From Nonomuraea gerenzanensis (GTDB lineage: Bacteria > Actinomycetota > Actinomycetes > Streptosporangiales > Streptosporangiaceae), in the NCBI RefSeq assembly GCF_020215645.1, contig NZ_CP084058.1, forward strand, positions 9,796,001-9,860,000: a stretch of DNA of 64,000 nt, given 5' to 3'. A program made the translations under genes and the position numbers. This document shows positions 9,712-16,951 of this stretch, piece after piece. Position 1 is the first letter of the stretch, and the number at the start of each line of letters is the position of its first letter. A model generated the notes under the pieces. That model was not told the origin of the DNA. It did not search any database and was given only the letters and a program-made list of their open reading frames with translations.

Positions 9712-9776
9712 AGCTGAACGACCTGGCCTGGCTGCACGGGACGCCCGCGACCACGTTCGGTCCGAGGATCAGCGGG

Positions 9777-9863
9777 TGAGCCTTTTCGCCACGTCCACCG
9801 GCGAGTGAGCCTTTTCCCAACGCCCACCGACGGATGAGTCTTTTCGCGACGCCCACCGGCGGG
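9777..9863. repeat. Three tandem 29-bp repeats before the histidine kinase gene
   Basis: Units at 9777-9805, 9806-9834 and 9835-9863 share TGAG-C/T-CTTTTC, then ACG-C/T-CCACCG-G/A-CG. The array ends three bases before an ATG in the kinase frame (9866). With gdhA ended by a hairpin at 9711, the array lies in the only promoter region available to the two-component genes. That position fits a set of binding sites, possibly for the response regulator itself (inference). Confidence 0.7.
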
Positions 9864-9892
9864 TCATGCTCTTTCCGAGGCAGGTGACGCGG

Positions 9893-10831
9893 ATGGCAGC
9901 AGAGGTGATCGCGGATCGGCCGTACCGGCTGGCGCGCCGGGTCGTGACGCGGGCGCCGCGCCTGCCCCTGGTGGCGGGCCTCGCCGGGCTCACCGCCGTA
10001 GCCGTGGCGGTGATGGCCGGACCGGCGGGATGGTGGCCGGTGCTGGTGGCGGCCGGCGGGCTGGCGGGCGGCGCCGGGCTGGCCGTCGCGGGCCTGCGCG
10101 GCATGGTGGCGGCGCAGCAGGCCGAGCTGGACAGGCTGGGTGAGCTGGTGGAGCGGCGGGCCGAGCAGGTGACGGCGCTCAGCCACGAGCTGCGCACCCC
10201 GCTGAGCATGATCAAGGGGGCGGTCGACCTGCTCGGTGAGGGCAGCCCGGGGCCGTTGACGCCGGCGCAGCAACGGTTCGTCGCCGTCCTGGACCGGCAG
10301 TGCGGGCAGGTGATCGATCTGTGCGAGAGCCTGCTCACCCAGGCCAAGATCGAGGCGGGCCTGTTCACGCCGCGCCTGGAGCAGGTGGACATCTCGGTCA
10401 TCGCCCGGGACGTCGTCACCGCCATGCGGGCGTTGTGCGCGGAACGGCAGCAACGCATCACCCTGGACACCCCGCAGGTCACCCCGCCCATCCCGGCCGA
10501 CCCGATGCTGATCGCGCAAGCGCTGACCAACCTGCTGTCGAACGCCGGCCGCTTCACCACCGTGGGCGGCAGCATCGACGTGCGGGTGATGGCCATCGAC
10601 ACGGGCATCGCGGTGTACGTCACCGACGACGGCGCGGGCATGACCAAGGAGCAGCGGCGGCGGTTGTTCCACCGGTTCGTCACGGGCCGCCCGCTGGCCG
10701 ACGGGACCGGGCTGGGCCTGGTCATCACCAAGACCATCGTCGAGCTGCACGGCGGCTCCATCATGGTGGACACCACGTCGATGCACGGCACCACGTTCCT
10801 GTTCACCCTGCCGGGGCGGGAGGAGACCTGA
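9893..10831 (+). CDS. Sensor histidine kinase
   Basis: The kinase has about 312 residues. Two hydrophobic segments at the N-terminus (PLVAGLAGLTAVAVAVMAGPAG and WWPVLVAAGGLAGGAGLAVAGL) are separated by almost no periplasmic loop, so it may sense a signal within the membrane or through a partner. The H-box is TALSHELRTPLSMIKGA, the N-box NLLSNAGRF, the G1 box VTDDGAGM and the G2 box GTGLGLVITKTIVELHGG. I prefer the ATG at 9893 (GAGG and CAGGTG upstream) over 9866, which directly abuts the 29-bp repeats. The stop overlaps the response-regulator start (TGATG), so the two are translationally coupled. Confidence 0.88.
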   Translation: MAAEVIADRPYRLARRVVTRAPRLPLVAGLAGLTAVAVAVMAGPAGWWPVLVAAGGLAGGAGLAVAGLRGMVAAQQAELDRLGELVERRAEQVTALSHELRTPLSMIKGAVDLLGEGSPGPLTPAQQRFVAVLDRQCGQVIDLCESLLTQAKIEAGLFTPRLEQVDISVIARDVVTAMRALCAERQQRITLDTPQVTPPIPADPMLIAQALTNLLSNAGRFTTVGGSIDVRVMAIDTGIAVYVTDDGAGMTKEQRRRLFHRFVTGRPLADGTGLGLVITKTIVELHGGSIMVDTTSMHGTTFLFTLPGREET

Positions 10832-11535
10832 TGACGACGGCCCTCGTGGTCGACGACGAACCGCAGATGACGGCGATCGTCGCGTTCGCCCTGGAGACGC
10901 AGGGGTTCACCGTGTACACGGCGCACGACGGGGCGACCGCGCTGAACGTCCTGCGTACCCGTGAGGTGGACCTGGTGGTGCTCGACGTGCTCATGCCCGC
11001 CCTCGACGGGCTGACGTTGTGCGAGCGGATCAGGGCCAGGTCGGACGTGCCGATCATGCTGCTCACGGCGCTGGCCCAGCACGAGGACGTCATCGCCGGG
11101 CTTGAACGGGGCGCGGACGACTACGTGACCAAGCCGTTCCACCCCCGCGAGGTGGCCCTGCGCGCCCAGGCCCTGGTGCGGCGGCACCGGCGGGGCGGCG
11201 GCGACGACCTGCTGCGGGCCGGTGACCTGGTCGTCGACCGGGCCACGCACACGGTCACTGTCTCGGGGCGGCGGCTGGAGCTGCCCTACACCGAGTTCAA
11301 GCTGCTGGCCCACCTCATGGCGCGGCCGGGCCGTCCGCAGTCGTGGCAGGATCTGCTGCGCGCGGTGTGGGGCACCTCCGACCTGATGGGCGGTCGTGAC
11401 GTGGTCAAGTCGACCGTCTACCGGTTACGGTCGCGGCTGGCCGCGCTCGATGCCGCGGGGTACGTGCAGACGGTGCGCGGCGTCGGCTACCTGATGCCGG
11501 ACGACCTGCGGGAGCCGGATGACGAGCCGAGGTGA
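10831..11535 (+). CDS. OmpR-family response regulator
   Basis: The protein has 234 residues. The receiver domain begins ALVVDDEPQM (acidic pair), with phosphoacceptor Asp in VVLDVLMP, the conserved Thr in LLTAL, and Lys in VTKPF. The C-terminal winged helix includes LPYTEFKLLAHLMARPG and KSTVYRLRSRL, and ends VRGVGYLMP, all typical of OmpR/PhoB proteins. It partners the kinase immediately upstream (1-nt overlap). The ABC transporter genes start 104 bp downstream on the same strand, so the pair may control metal or nutrient uptake. That link is inferred from position only. Confidence 0.9.
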   Translation: MTTALVVDDEPQMTAIVAFALETQGFTVYTAHDGATALNVLRTREVDLVVLDVLMPALDGLTLCERIRARSDVPIMLLTALAQHEDVIAGLERGADDYVTKPFHPREVALRAQALVRRHRRGGGDDLLRAGDLVVDRATHTVTVSGRRLELPYTEFKLLAHLMARPGRPQSWQDLLRAVWGTSDLMGGRDVVKSTVYRLRSRLAALDAAGYVQTVRGVGYLMPDDLREPDDEPR

Positions 11536-11638
11536 CGGCGCCGTCACCTACGCTCACGGCGCTGTCACCGGAGCCGCCCTGCGCGCGGCCTACTTTCTGG
11601 GCACGGCATTCCACCGGCCCGGCCCGAGGAGGTCCACG

Positions 11639-12682
11639 ATGGCCGCAACGCTGACCCGTCCCGTCTTACTGATCGCCGGCGCGCTCGTCCTGTCCGGCTG
11701 CGCCCGCGCACCCAGCACCGCGCCCGCCGACACCGGCAAGGTCGTCGTCGCGTGCGGCGCGACCGAGGAGTGGTGCGCGGCGATGACCTCGGGGTTCACC
11801 GCGGCGACGGGCCTCGACGCCGGTTTCGTCCGCCTTTCCAGCGGCGAGGCCCTGGCCAGGATCCAGGCCGGCGCCGCGAACCCGGAGTTCGACGTCTGGC
11901 ACGGCGGCCCGGCCGACGGGTACGCCGCCGCGGCCGGCAACGGCCTCCTGGAGAAGTACGTCTCGCCGAACGCGGCCGCCATCCCCGACCGGTACAAAGA
12001 CCCCGGCGGCACCTGGACCGGCGTGTACGTCGGCGTGCTCGGCTTCTGCGACAACACCAAAGTGCTCGGTGAGAAACGCCTGCCGGTGCCGCAGTCGTGG
12101 CAGGACCTGCTGCACCCCGGCCTCAGGCAGAACATCGGCATCGCGCACCCGTCCACGTCCGGCACCGCGTACACGGCGTTGTGGACCCAGGTCACGCTGC
12201 ACGGCGGCGCCCCCGACGCGGCGCTGGCGTACATGAGACGCCTGCACCCGAACGTCCTGCAGTACAGCAAGTCGGGCGCCGCGCCCGCGCAGCAGGTCGC
12301 CAGAGGGGAGGTCGGCGTCGGGATCGTCTTCTCGCACGACTGCGTGGCGACGCGCGAGCAGGGGTTCACCGACCTGCGGGTGACCTTCCCCGCGGAGGGC
12401 ACGGGCTACGAGGTGGGCGGGGTCGCGCTGGTCAAGGGGGCGCACAACCCCGTCAGCGCGCGCCGGTACATCGACTGGGCGCTGACCCCGGCGGCGCAGG
12501 AGATCGGCCCGGGCGTCGGGTCGTACCAGGCGCCGACCAACCCGCAGGCCAGGCGGTCGGAGAAGACGGCCGACCTCGCGACGCTGAAGCTCGTCGACTA
12601 CGACAGCGGCGCCGCGGGCGCGCACAAGCTCGACCTGACGCGGCGCTTCGACGCGGAGATCGCCAAGGCACCGAAGTCCTGA
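11639..12682 (+). CDS. ABC transporter substrate-binding lipoprotein, ferric/AfuA-like
   Basis: This 347-residue lipoprotein has a lipobox (LVLSGC, Cys near residue 21), so it is anchored on the outer face of the membrane. The mature part fits periplasmic-binding fold type II: VVVACGATEEWCAAMTSGF, then GVYVGVLGFCDN, VPQSWQDLLHPGL, IGIAHPSTSGTAY and GIVFSHDC. The order and the downstream permease and ATPase match the Fe3+/2-aminoethylphosphonate (FbpA/AfuA) group. I cannot identify the ferric-binding tyrosine pair with certainty, so the substrate is inferred. GAGGAGG precedes the ATG. The last codons lie inside a duplicated 56-bp element. Confidence 0.85.
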   Translation: MAATLTRPVLLIAGALVLSGCARAPSTAPADTGKVVVACGATEEWCAAMTSGFTAATGLDAGFVRLSSGEALARIQAGAANPEFDVWHGGPADGYAAAAGNGLLEKYVSPNAAAIPDRYKDPGGTWTGVYVGVLGFCDNTKVLGEKRLPVPQSWQDLLHPGLRQNIGIAHPSTSGTAYTALWTQVTLHGGAPDAALAYMRRLHPNVLQYSKSGAAPAQQVARGEVGVGIVFSHDCVATREQGFTDLRVTFPAEGTGYEVGGVALVKGAHNPVSARRYIDWALTPAAQEIGPGVGSYQAPTNPQARRSEKTADLATLKLVDYDSGAAGAHKLDLTRRFDAEIAKAPKS

Positions 12683-12779
12683 TCCCCCGGTCCTGCGCGG
12701 GCGCACAGGGACCGCCCGCCTCAGCACCGAAGTCCCGATCCCTCGAAACCGCGCGGGCGCACAGGGGCCGCCCGCCTGA
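12668..12779. repeat. 56-bp tandem duplication with stem-loops
   Basis: The units 12668-12723 and 12724-12779 are near-identical. Unit 1 starts inside the lipoprotein gene and contains its stop codon (GCACCGAAGTCCTGA). In unit 2 the same position reads CGA. Each unit contains GCGGGC and GCCCGC arms able to form a hairpin with an 11-nt loop. The pair fills the gap before the permease start at 12795. Confidence 0.75.
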
Positions 12780-12794
12780 GCGGGAGAACCACCC

Positions 12795-14594
12795 ATGACT
12801 GCTCTGCCACACTCTCCACCCGACGATCCGCCGCCCACCCCGACCCCGACGACGCCGACCCCGACACCCACCTCGGCGAGGCGACCGCCGCGCCGACGCC
12901 GCCGACGCCGTCGTCGTCGTCGTCGTGAGCTGAGCGTGCTGGCGGCGATCACCGCCTGCGCCGTACTCGTCCTGAGTGGCAGCATCTTCCCGATCGGCGC
13001 GGTGCTGGGATCCGCGCTGTCACCGGAGGCCTGGCCACGCTACGCGCGGTTCTTCACCTCCCCGGTCGACCTGCGGATCCTGGGGAACACGCTGGTGCTA
13101 GGCCTCCTGGTCGGCCTGGCCGGCACCGCGATCGGCTTCCTGTTCGCCTTCGTGCAGACCCGGCTGGACGTACCGGGCAAGCGGGTGCTGCACGTCATCG
13201 CGCTCGTGCCGGTGGTGAGCCCGCCGTTCGCGGTGGCCACGGCCACGATCGTGTTGTTCGGCAGGCGAGGGCTGGTGACGCACGGGCTGCTCGGCGTCGA
13301 GTACGACATCTACGGGCTGGACGGGCTCGTGTTCGTCCTGTCGTTGTCGCTGTTCCCGGTGGCCTACCTGGGGCTGCTCGGCATGATGCGCGGCCTGGAC
13401 CCGGCCATGGAGGAGGCCGCCATGACCATGGGCGCCTCCCGGTGGCGGATCTTCCGCACGGTGATGCTGCCGCTGCTCGCGCCCGGGCTGGCGGCTCCGT
13501 TCCTGCTGCTGTTCGTGGAGGCCATCGCCGACCTGGCCAACCCGCTGGTCGTCAGCGGCGACTACACGGTGCTGGCCAGCCGCGCCTATCTGGCCGTCAC
13601 CGGTGAGTACGACGTCACCGGCGCGTCCGTCTACAGCCTGATCCTGCTGGTGCCGTCGATCGGGGTGTTCGCGGCCCAGCGCTACTGGCTGGGCCGCAAG
13701 GTCCGCACCACCATCACCGGCCGCCCGGCCGGGAACGTGCAGCTGGTCACGAGCTGGGTGCGCTGGCCGATCCTGGCGCTGGCCTGCCTCGTCGCGCTGA
13801 TCATCGTCACCCTCTACGGCACGGTGGTCGCGGGCGGCGTCACCCGCGTGTTCGGCGTGGACCACACCCTCACCTTCACCCACCTGCACGAGGTCCTGCT
13901 CGGCGTCGGCCGCGCGGCCCTGCTGGACACCACCCTGCTGGCCACCGTCGCCACCCCGATCGCGGGCCTGTTCGGCCTGCTCATAGCCTGGCTCGCGGTA
14001 CGCCAGCTACCCCGCTCCGGCGGCTGGCTGGACTTCGCGGGCACGCTCGGAGTCGCCGTCCCGGGAACCGTGCTCGGCATCGGCTACCTGCTCGCCTACC
14101 GACCCGACCGTTACGTCGGGGACGTCCTCGTCCTGCCCGGCCTCGTGGGCGGCAGCGCGGTGGCCGGCGGAGCGCTCGTGATCGTGCTCGCCTACGTCAT
14201 CCGCTCCGTGCCCGCCGGCCTGCGCACCAGCACGGCGGCCCTGTCACAGGTGCATCCAAGCCTGGAGGAGGCCTCGAAGGACCTCGGCGTCGGCCCCCTG
14301 CGCACGTTCCGCCGGGTGACGTTGCCGCTGATCCGACCGGCCCTGCTCACAGGACTCAGCTACGGCTTCGCCCGCAGCATGACGTCCATCTCGACCATCA
14401 TCCTCCTGGTCACCCCGGGCACGCAGATCATCACCTCCCAGATCCTCAGCGCCGCGAACACCGGCCGCTACGGCGTCGCGTTCGCCTACTGCACGGTGCT
14501 GACGGTCCTGGTACTGACCGGCTTCGCCCTCATCCGCCTGCTCGTCGGCCGCACCGCCACCCTGCACCGCGTCACCGGAAGGAACCAACGATGA
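12795..14594 (+). CDS. Ferric-type ABC transporter, fused double permease
   Basis: This 599-residue permease has two binding-protein-dependent transport modules in tandem, about 12 membrane segments in all, as in FbpB. Each half contains an EAA-type loop: EEAAMTMGASRWRIFRTVMLPLLAPG (first half) and EEASKDLGVGPLRTFRRVTLPLIRPA (second half), which dock on the ATPase. Residues ~1-45 are unusual: a Pro/Thr tract (PPTPTPTTPTPTPT) followed by about twelve consecutive arginines before the first membrane helix. This tail should be cytoplasmic. The gene ends in an ATGA overlap with the ATPase gene. Confidence 0.9.
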   Translation: MTALPHSPPDDPPPTPTPTTPTPTPTSARRPPRRRRRRRRRRRRELSVLAAITACAVLVLSGSIFPIGAVLGSALSPEAWPRYARFFTSPVDLRILGNTLVLGLLVGLAGTAIGFLFAFVQTRLDVPGKRVLHVIALVPVVSPPFAVATATIVLFGRRGLVTHGLLGVEYDIYGLDGLVFVLSLSLFPVAYLGLLGMMRGLDPAMEEAAMTMGASRWRIFRTVMLPLLAPGLAAPFLLLFVEAIADLANPLVVSGDYTVLASRAYLAVTGEYDVTGASVYSLILLVPSIGVFAAQRYWLGRKVRTTITGRPAGNVQLVTSWVRWPILALACLVALIIVTLYGTVVAGGVTRVFGVDHTLTFTHLHEVLLGVGRAALLDTTLLATVATPIAGLFGLLIAWLAVRQLPRSGGWLDFAGTLGVAVPGTVLGIGYLLAYRPDRYVGDVLVLPGLVGGSAVAGGALVIVLAYVIRSVPAGLRTSTAALSQVHPSLEEASKDLGVGPLRTFRRVTLPLIRPALLTGLSYGFARSMTSISTIILLVTPGTQIITSQILSAANTGRYGVAFAYCTVLTVLVLTGFALIRLLVGRTATLHRVTGRNQR

Positions 14595-15682
14595 CCAACG
14601 ACACACCCCGCGGACGCCTCCGCCTCGACCGCCTCACCAAGGCGTTCACAGCCCGCGGCGCGGACCCGGTCGTGGCCGTCGACTCGGTCTCGCTCGACGT
14701 GTCACCCGGCGAGTTCATCACCCTGCTCGGCCCCTCCGGCTGCGGCAAGACCACCACGCTCCGCATCGTCGCCGGCCTGGAGGAGGCGTCGAGCGGCCAC
14801 GTACGCCTCGACAACCACCCGATCGACGCGCTCCCACCGCAACGCCGCCCCATGGCCATGGTCTTCCAGAGCTACGCCCTCTTCCCCCACCTCACCGTGT
14901 ACGACAACATCGCCTACGGCCTACGCTCCCTGCACCGCGGCAAGGACGAGACGGACAGCGCCATCCGCATCGCCCTCACCAGCATGAACCTCACCGGCCT
15001 CGAACACCGCAGCCCCCACGAGCTCTCCGGCGGCCAGCAACAACGCGTTGCCCTGGCCCGCGCCCTCGTCATGCAACCGGAGGTCCTCCTCTTCGACGAG
15101 CCCCTGTCCAACCTCGACGCCAAGCTGCGCGTCGCCATGCGCGCCGAGATCCGCCGCATCCAGCGCCGCCTCGGCATCACCAGCCTGTACGTCACCCACG
15201 ACCAGGACGAGGCGATGACCATGTCCGACCGGGTGGTGGTGATGAACAAGGGCCGCATCGAACAGACGGCCACCCCGTCCGACATCTACTTCCGCCCGGC
15301 CACCGTGTTCGTGGCGGACTTCATCGGCCGGGCGAACTTCATCGAGGTCGTCCCTCGGCTCGTGGAGGCGGGGAGTGCGGTGGTCACCGCGCTGGGGCGG
15401 GACATGACCGTCGCCGCGCATCCTGCCGTACAGGCGAACACTGCCGCTTACCTCATGGTGCGGCCGGAGACGCTTTCGCTGGCTGCTGCGCCCGAGGGTG
15501 GGGTGGGCACGGTGCTGCGGGCCGGTTTTCATGGGCACAGTGTGGATTACGAGGTCGAGACCGGCTCGGGGACTCTCATGGTGACTGTGCCTGGGCCTGA
15601 TCCGCAGGGGGTGTTGGGCGAGGGGACCAATGTGCGGGTCTTGATTGATCCTGGGCGAGCGTATGTGCTGGTCAAGTCGTGA
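14591..15682 (+). CDS. Ferric-type ABC transporter ATP-binding protein
   Basis: The ATPase has 363 residues. Walker A is GPSGCGKTTT, the Q-loop is VFQSYALFPH, the signature is LSGGQQQR, Walker B is LLFDEP, and the switch His is in VTHDQDEAM. A TOBE-type regulatory domain follows (residues ~240-363: NFIEVVPRLV, MVRPETLSL). The length and tail match FbpC/PotA-type importers. The start overlaps the permease stop by four bases (ATGA), so the two are coupled. It forms one operon with the lipoprotein and permease genes. Confidence 0.93.
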   Translation: MTNDTPRGRLRLDRLTKAFTARGADPVVAVDSVSLDVSPGEFITLLGPSGCGKTTTLRIVAGLEEASSGHVRLDNHPIDALPPQRRPMAMVFQSYALFPHLTVYDNIAYGLRSLHRGKDETDSAIRIALTSMNLTGLEHRSPHELSGGQQQRVALARALVMQPEVLLFDEPLSNLDAKLRVAMRAEIRRIQRRLGITSLYVTHDQDEAMTMSDRVVVMNKGRIEQTATPSDIYFRPATVFVADFIGRANFIEVVPRLVEAGSAVVTALGRDMTVAAHPAVQANTAAYLMVRPETLSLAAAPEGGVGTVLRAGFHGHSVDYEVETGSGTLMVTVPGPDPQGVLGEGTNVRVLIDPGRAYVLVKS

Positions 15683-15769
15683 ATCGTGAGGGGCCGCGGA
15701 GGCGGGCTGACACCCCTTGAGAACGAACCACTCCCCATGAGCAGACATGGCGGACGGTGAACGGAAGCG

Positions 15770-15800
15770 GGTACCGCAGGTTCGAACCTGCCGGGGGCAC
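15770..15800 (+). other. tRNA 3'-end-like fragment or palindrome in a gene-free stretch
   Basis: GCAGGTTCGAACCTGC (15776-15791) is a perfect 16-bp palindrome followed by CGGGGGCAC. This matches the T-arm and acceptor 3' half of some actinobacterial tRNA-Arg genes, except that one base of the T-loop is missing. No D-arm or anticodon arm lies upstream, so it is not a tRNA gene. It could be an old attachment-site relic or simply an operator. In the rest of 15683-16432 I see no convincing gene; a minus-strand fragment near 15900-16060 is weakly coding-like. Confidence 0.35.
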
Positions 15801-16432
15801 GCTTCTCGACCGAGCATTTCGACCTCTGACCCGACGGTTTCTCTGCTACACACGTGCGCCAGCGCGGGCGCGGCAGGCGCCGGACCTGGCCGGTGGCGAG
15901 CGCCACCGTGCAGCTCTCCTCCACGAGACTGCTCATGCTCCGGATGGTGCAGGTGAGGTGCGATCCGTCCAGATCGAACGTCATCGCATGGGCCAGCAGG
16001 TGCCGGTGCGCATCGCGGTACACCACCTGGCGGGCTCCGGTCCGCAGGCCACCGATCTGCACACCGGAGCCGGCGTCGAGCGGCTTCGTGCGTGCCTAGA
16101 ACTTTCCTGAGCCGGTCCACTACTTCGGTGCAGCTCGATTACGTCGAGCTTCGAGGTGCCGGGATGAGTCAGGAGAATCTGATCACGATGCATCCGCCGC
16201 AACGCAGAGGGCGGCGACGACGATTCACCGACGATCGCACCGCATTCCGCCATGGCTGCGAAGCGCAGCGCAGCACATCGTCCTCCACCGTCGGCCCCGC
16301 TGATCGACGTCCTCGACGCCGGACCGCATGCCCGCCGTTCTTCACCCTCACTGCGACATGGATGACAAAACAATCTTGATCACGTCAGAATGCGGAGCCG
16401 TCCAGCATCTATCGCACCTGGAGGAACCTCCC

Positions 16433-16936
16433 ATGCGCCGCCCCCTCGGATTACTCGCCGCAACCACCGCCCTGGCCACCATCACCGCACCCGCGAGCCC
16501 GGCGCGGGCTGTCACGGCGTCCGCATCCAGCGCCGCCAAGGTGGGATCGGCGCAGGAGAACGAGGTGGTGCGCCTGGTCAATGTCCGGCGGGCCAAGAAG
16601 AAGGGATGCCGGGCCCTCAAGCACCACCCGCAACTCCACCGGGCCGCCCGCGGGCACTCCACCGACATGGCGGAGCAGGGCTACTTCGCGGGCACCTCCC
16701 GCGACGGCCGATCCCTCACCGACCGCATCGAGGAGGCCGGCTTCACCGGCGGCACCAGCTTCGCGGAGAACATCGCCAAGGGCCAGCGCACCCCGGCCCA
16801 GGTCGTACAGGCATGGATGAACGCCTCCAGCACCAAACCCGCCATCATGAACTGCAGGTTCACCTTCATCGGAGTCGGCGCGGTCAAGGACTCCGACGGC
16901 GCGATCTACTGGACCCAGACCTTCGCCGCCAGGTGA
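16433..16936 (+). CDS. Secreted CAP/SCP-domain protein
   Basis: This 167-residue exported protein starts with a signal peptide (LLAATTALATITAPASPARA). The CAP fold follows: ENEVVRLVNVRRAKKKGCRAL, then LHRAARGHSTDMAEQGYF (with the conserved HS-DMA of the family), GFTGGTSFAENIAKGQRTPAQVVQAWM and a C-terminal FIGVGAV. CAP proteins are extracellular, bind ligands and occur widely in actinobacteria; catalytic activity is not assured. I chose the ATG at 16433, preceded by GGAGGAA, because it starts the signal peptide. The 3' end of the gene forms one arm of a terminator hairpin shared with the converging gene. Confidence 0.85.
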   Translation: MRRPLGLLAATTALATITAPASPARAVTASASSAAKVGSAQENEVVRLVNVRRAKKKGCRALKHHPQLHRAARGHSTDMAEQGYFAGTSRDGRSLTDRIEEAGFTGGTSFAENIAKGQRTPAQVVQAWMNASSTKPAIMNCRFTFIGVGAVKDSDGAIYWTQTFAAR

Positions 16937-16950
16937 AGGTCTGGGTCCAG
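16909..16950. terminator. Bidirectional hairpin between convergent genes
   Basis: CTGGACCCAGACCTTC (16909-16924) and GAAGGTCTGGGTCCAG (16935-16950) form a perfect 16-bp stem with a 10-nt loop. The left arm and the loop lie inside the last codons and stop of the CAP gene. The right arm ends one base before the stop of the converging gene at 16952. It can end transcription from both sides. Confidence 0.75.
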
Positions 16951-16951
16951 A

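Noticed and set aside
9777..9863. CRISPR array at the 29-bp repeats
   Set aside because: The 29-bp period is the whole unit; no unique spacers separate the copies.
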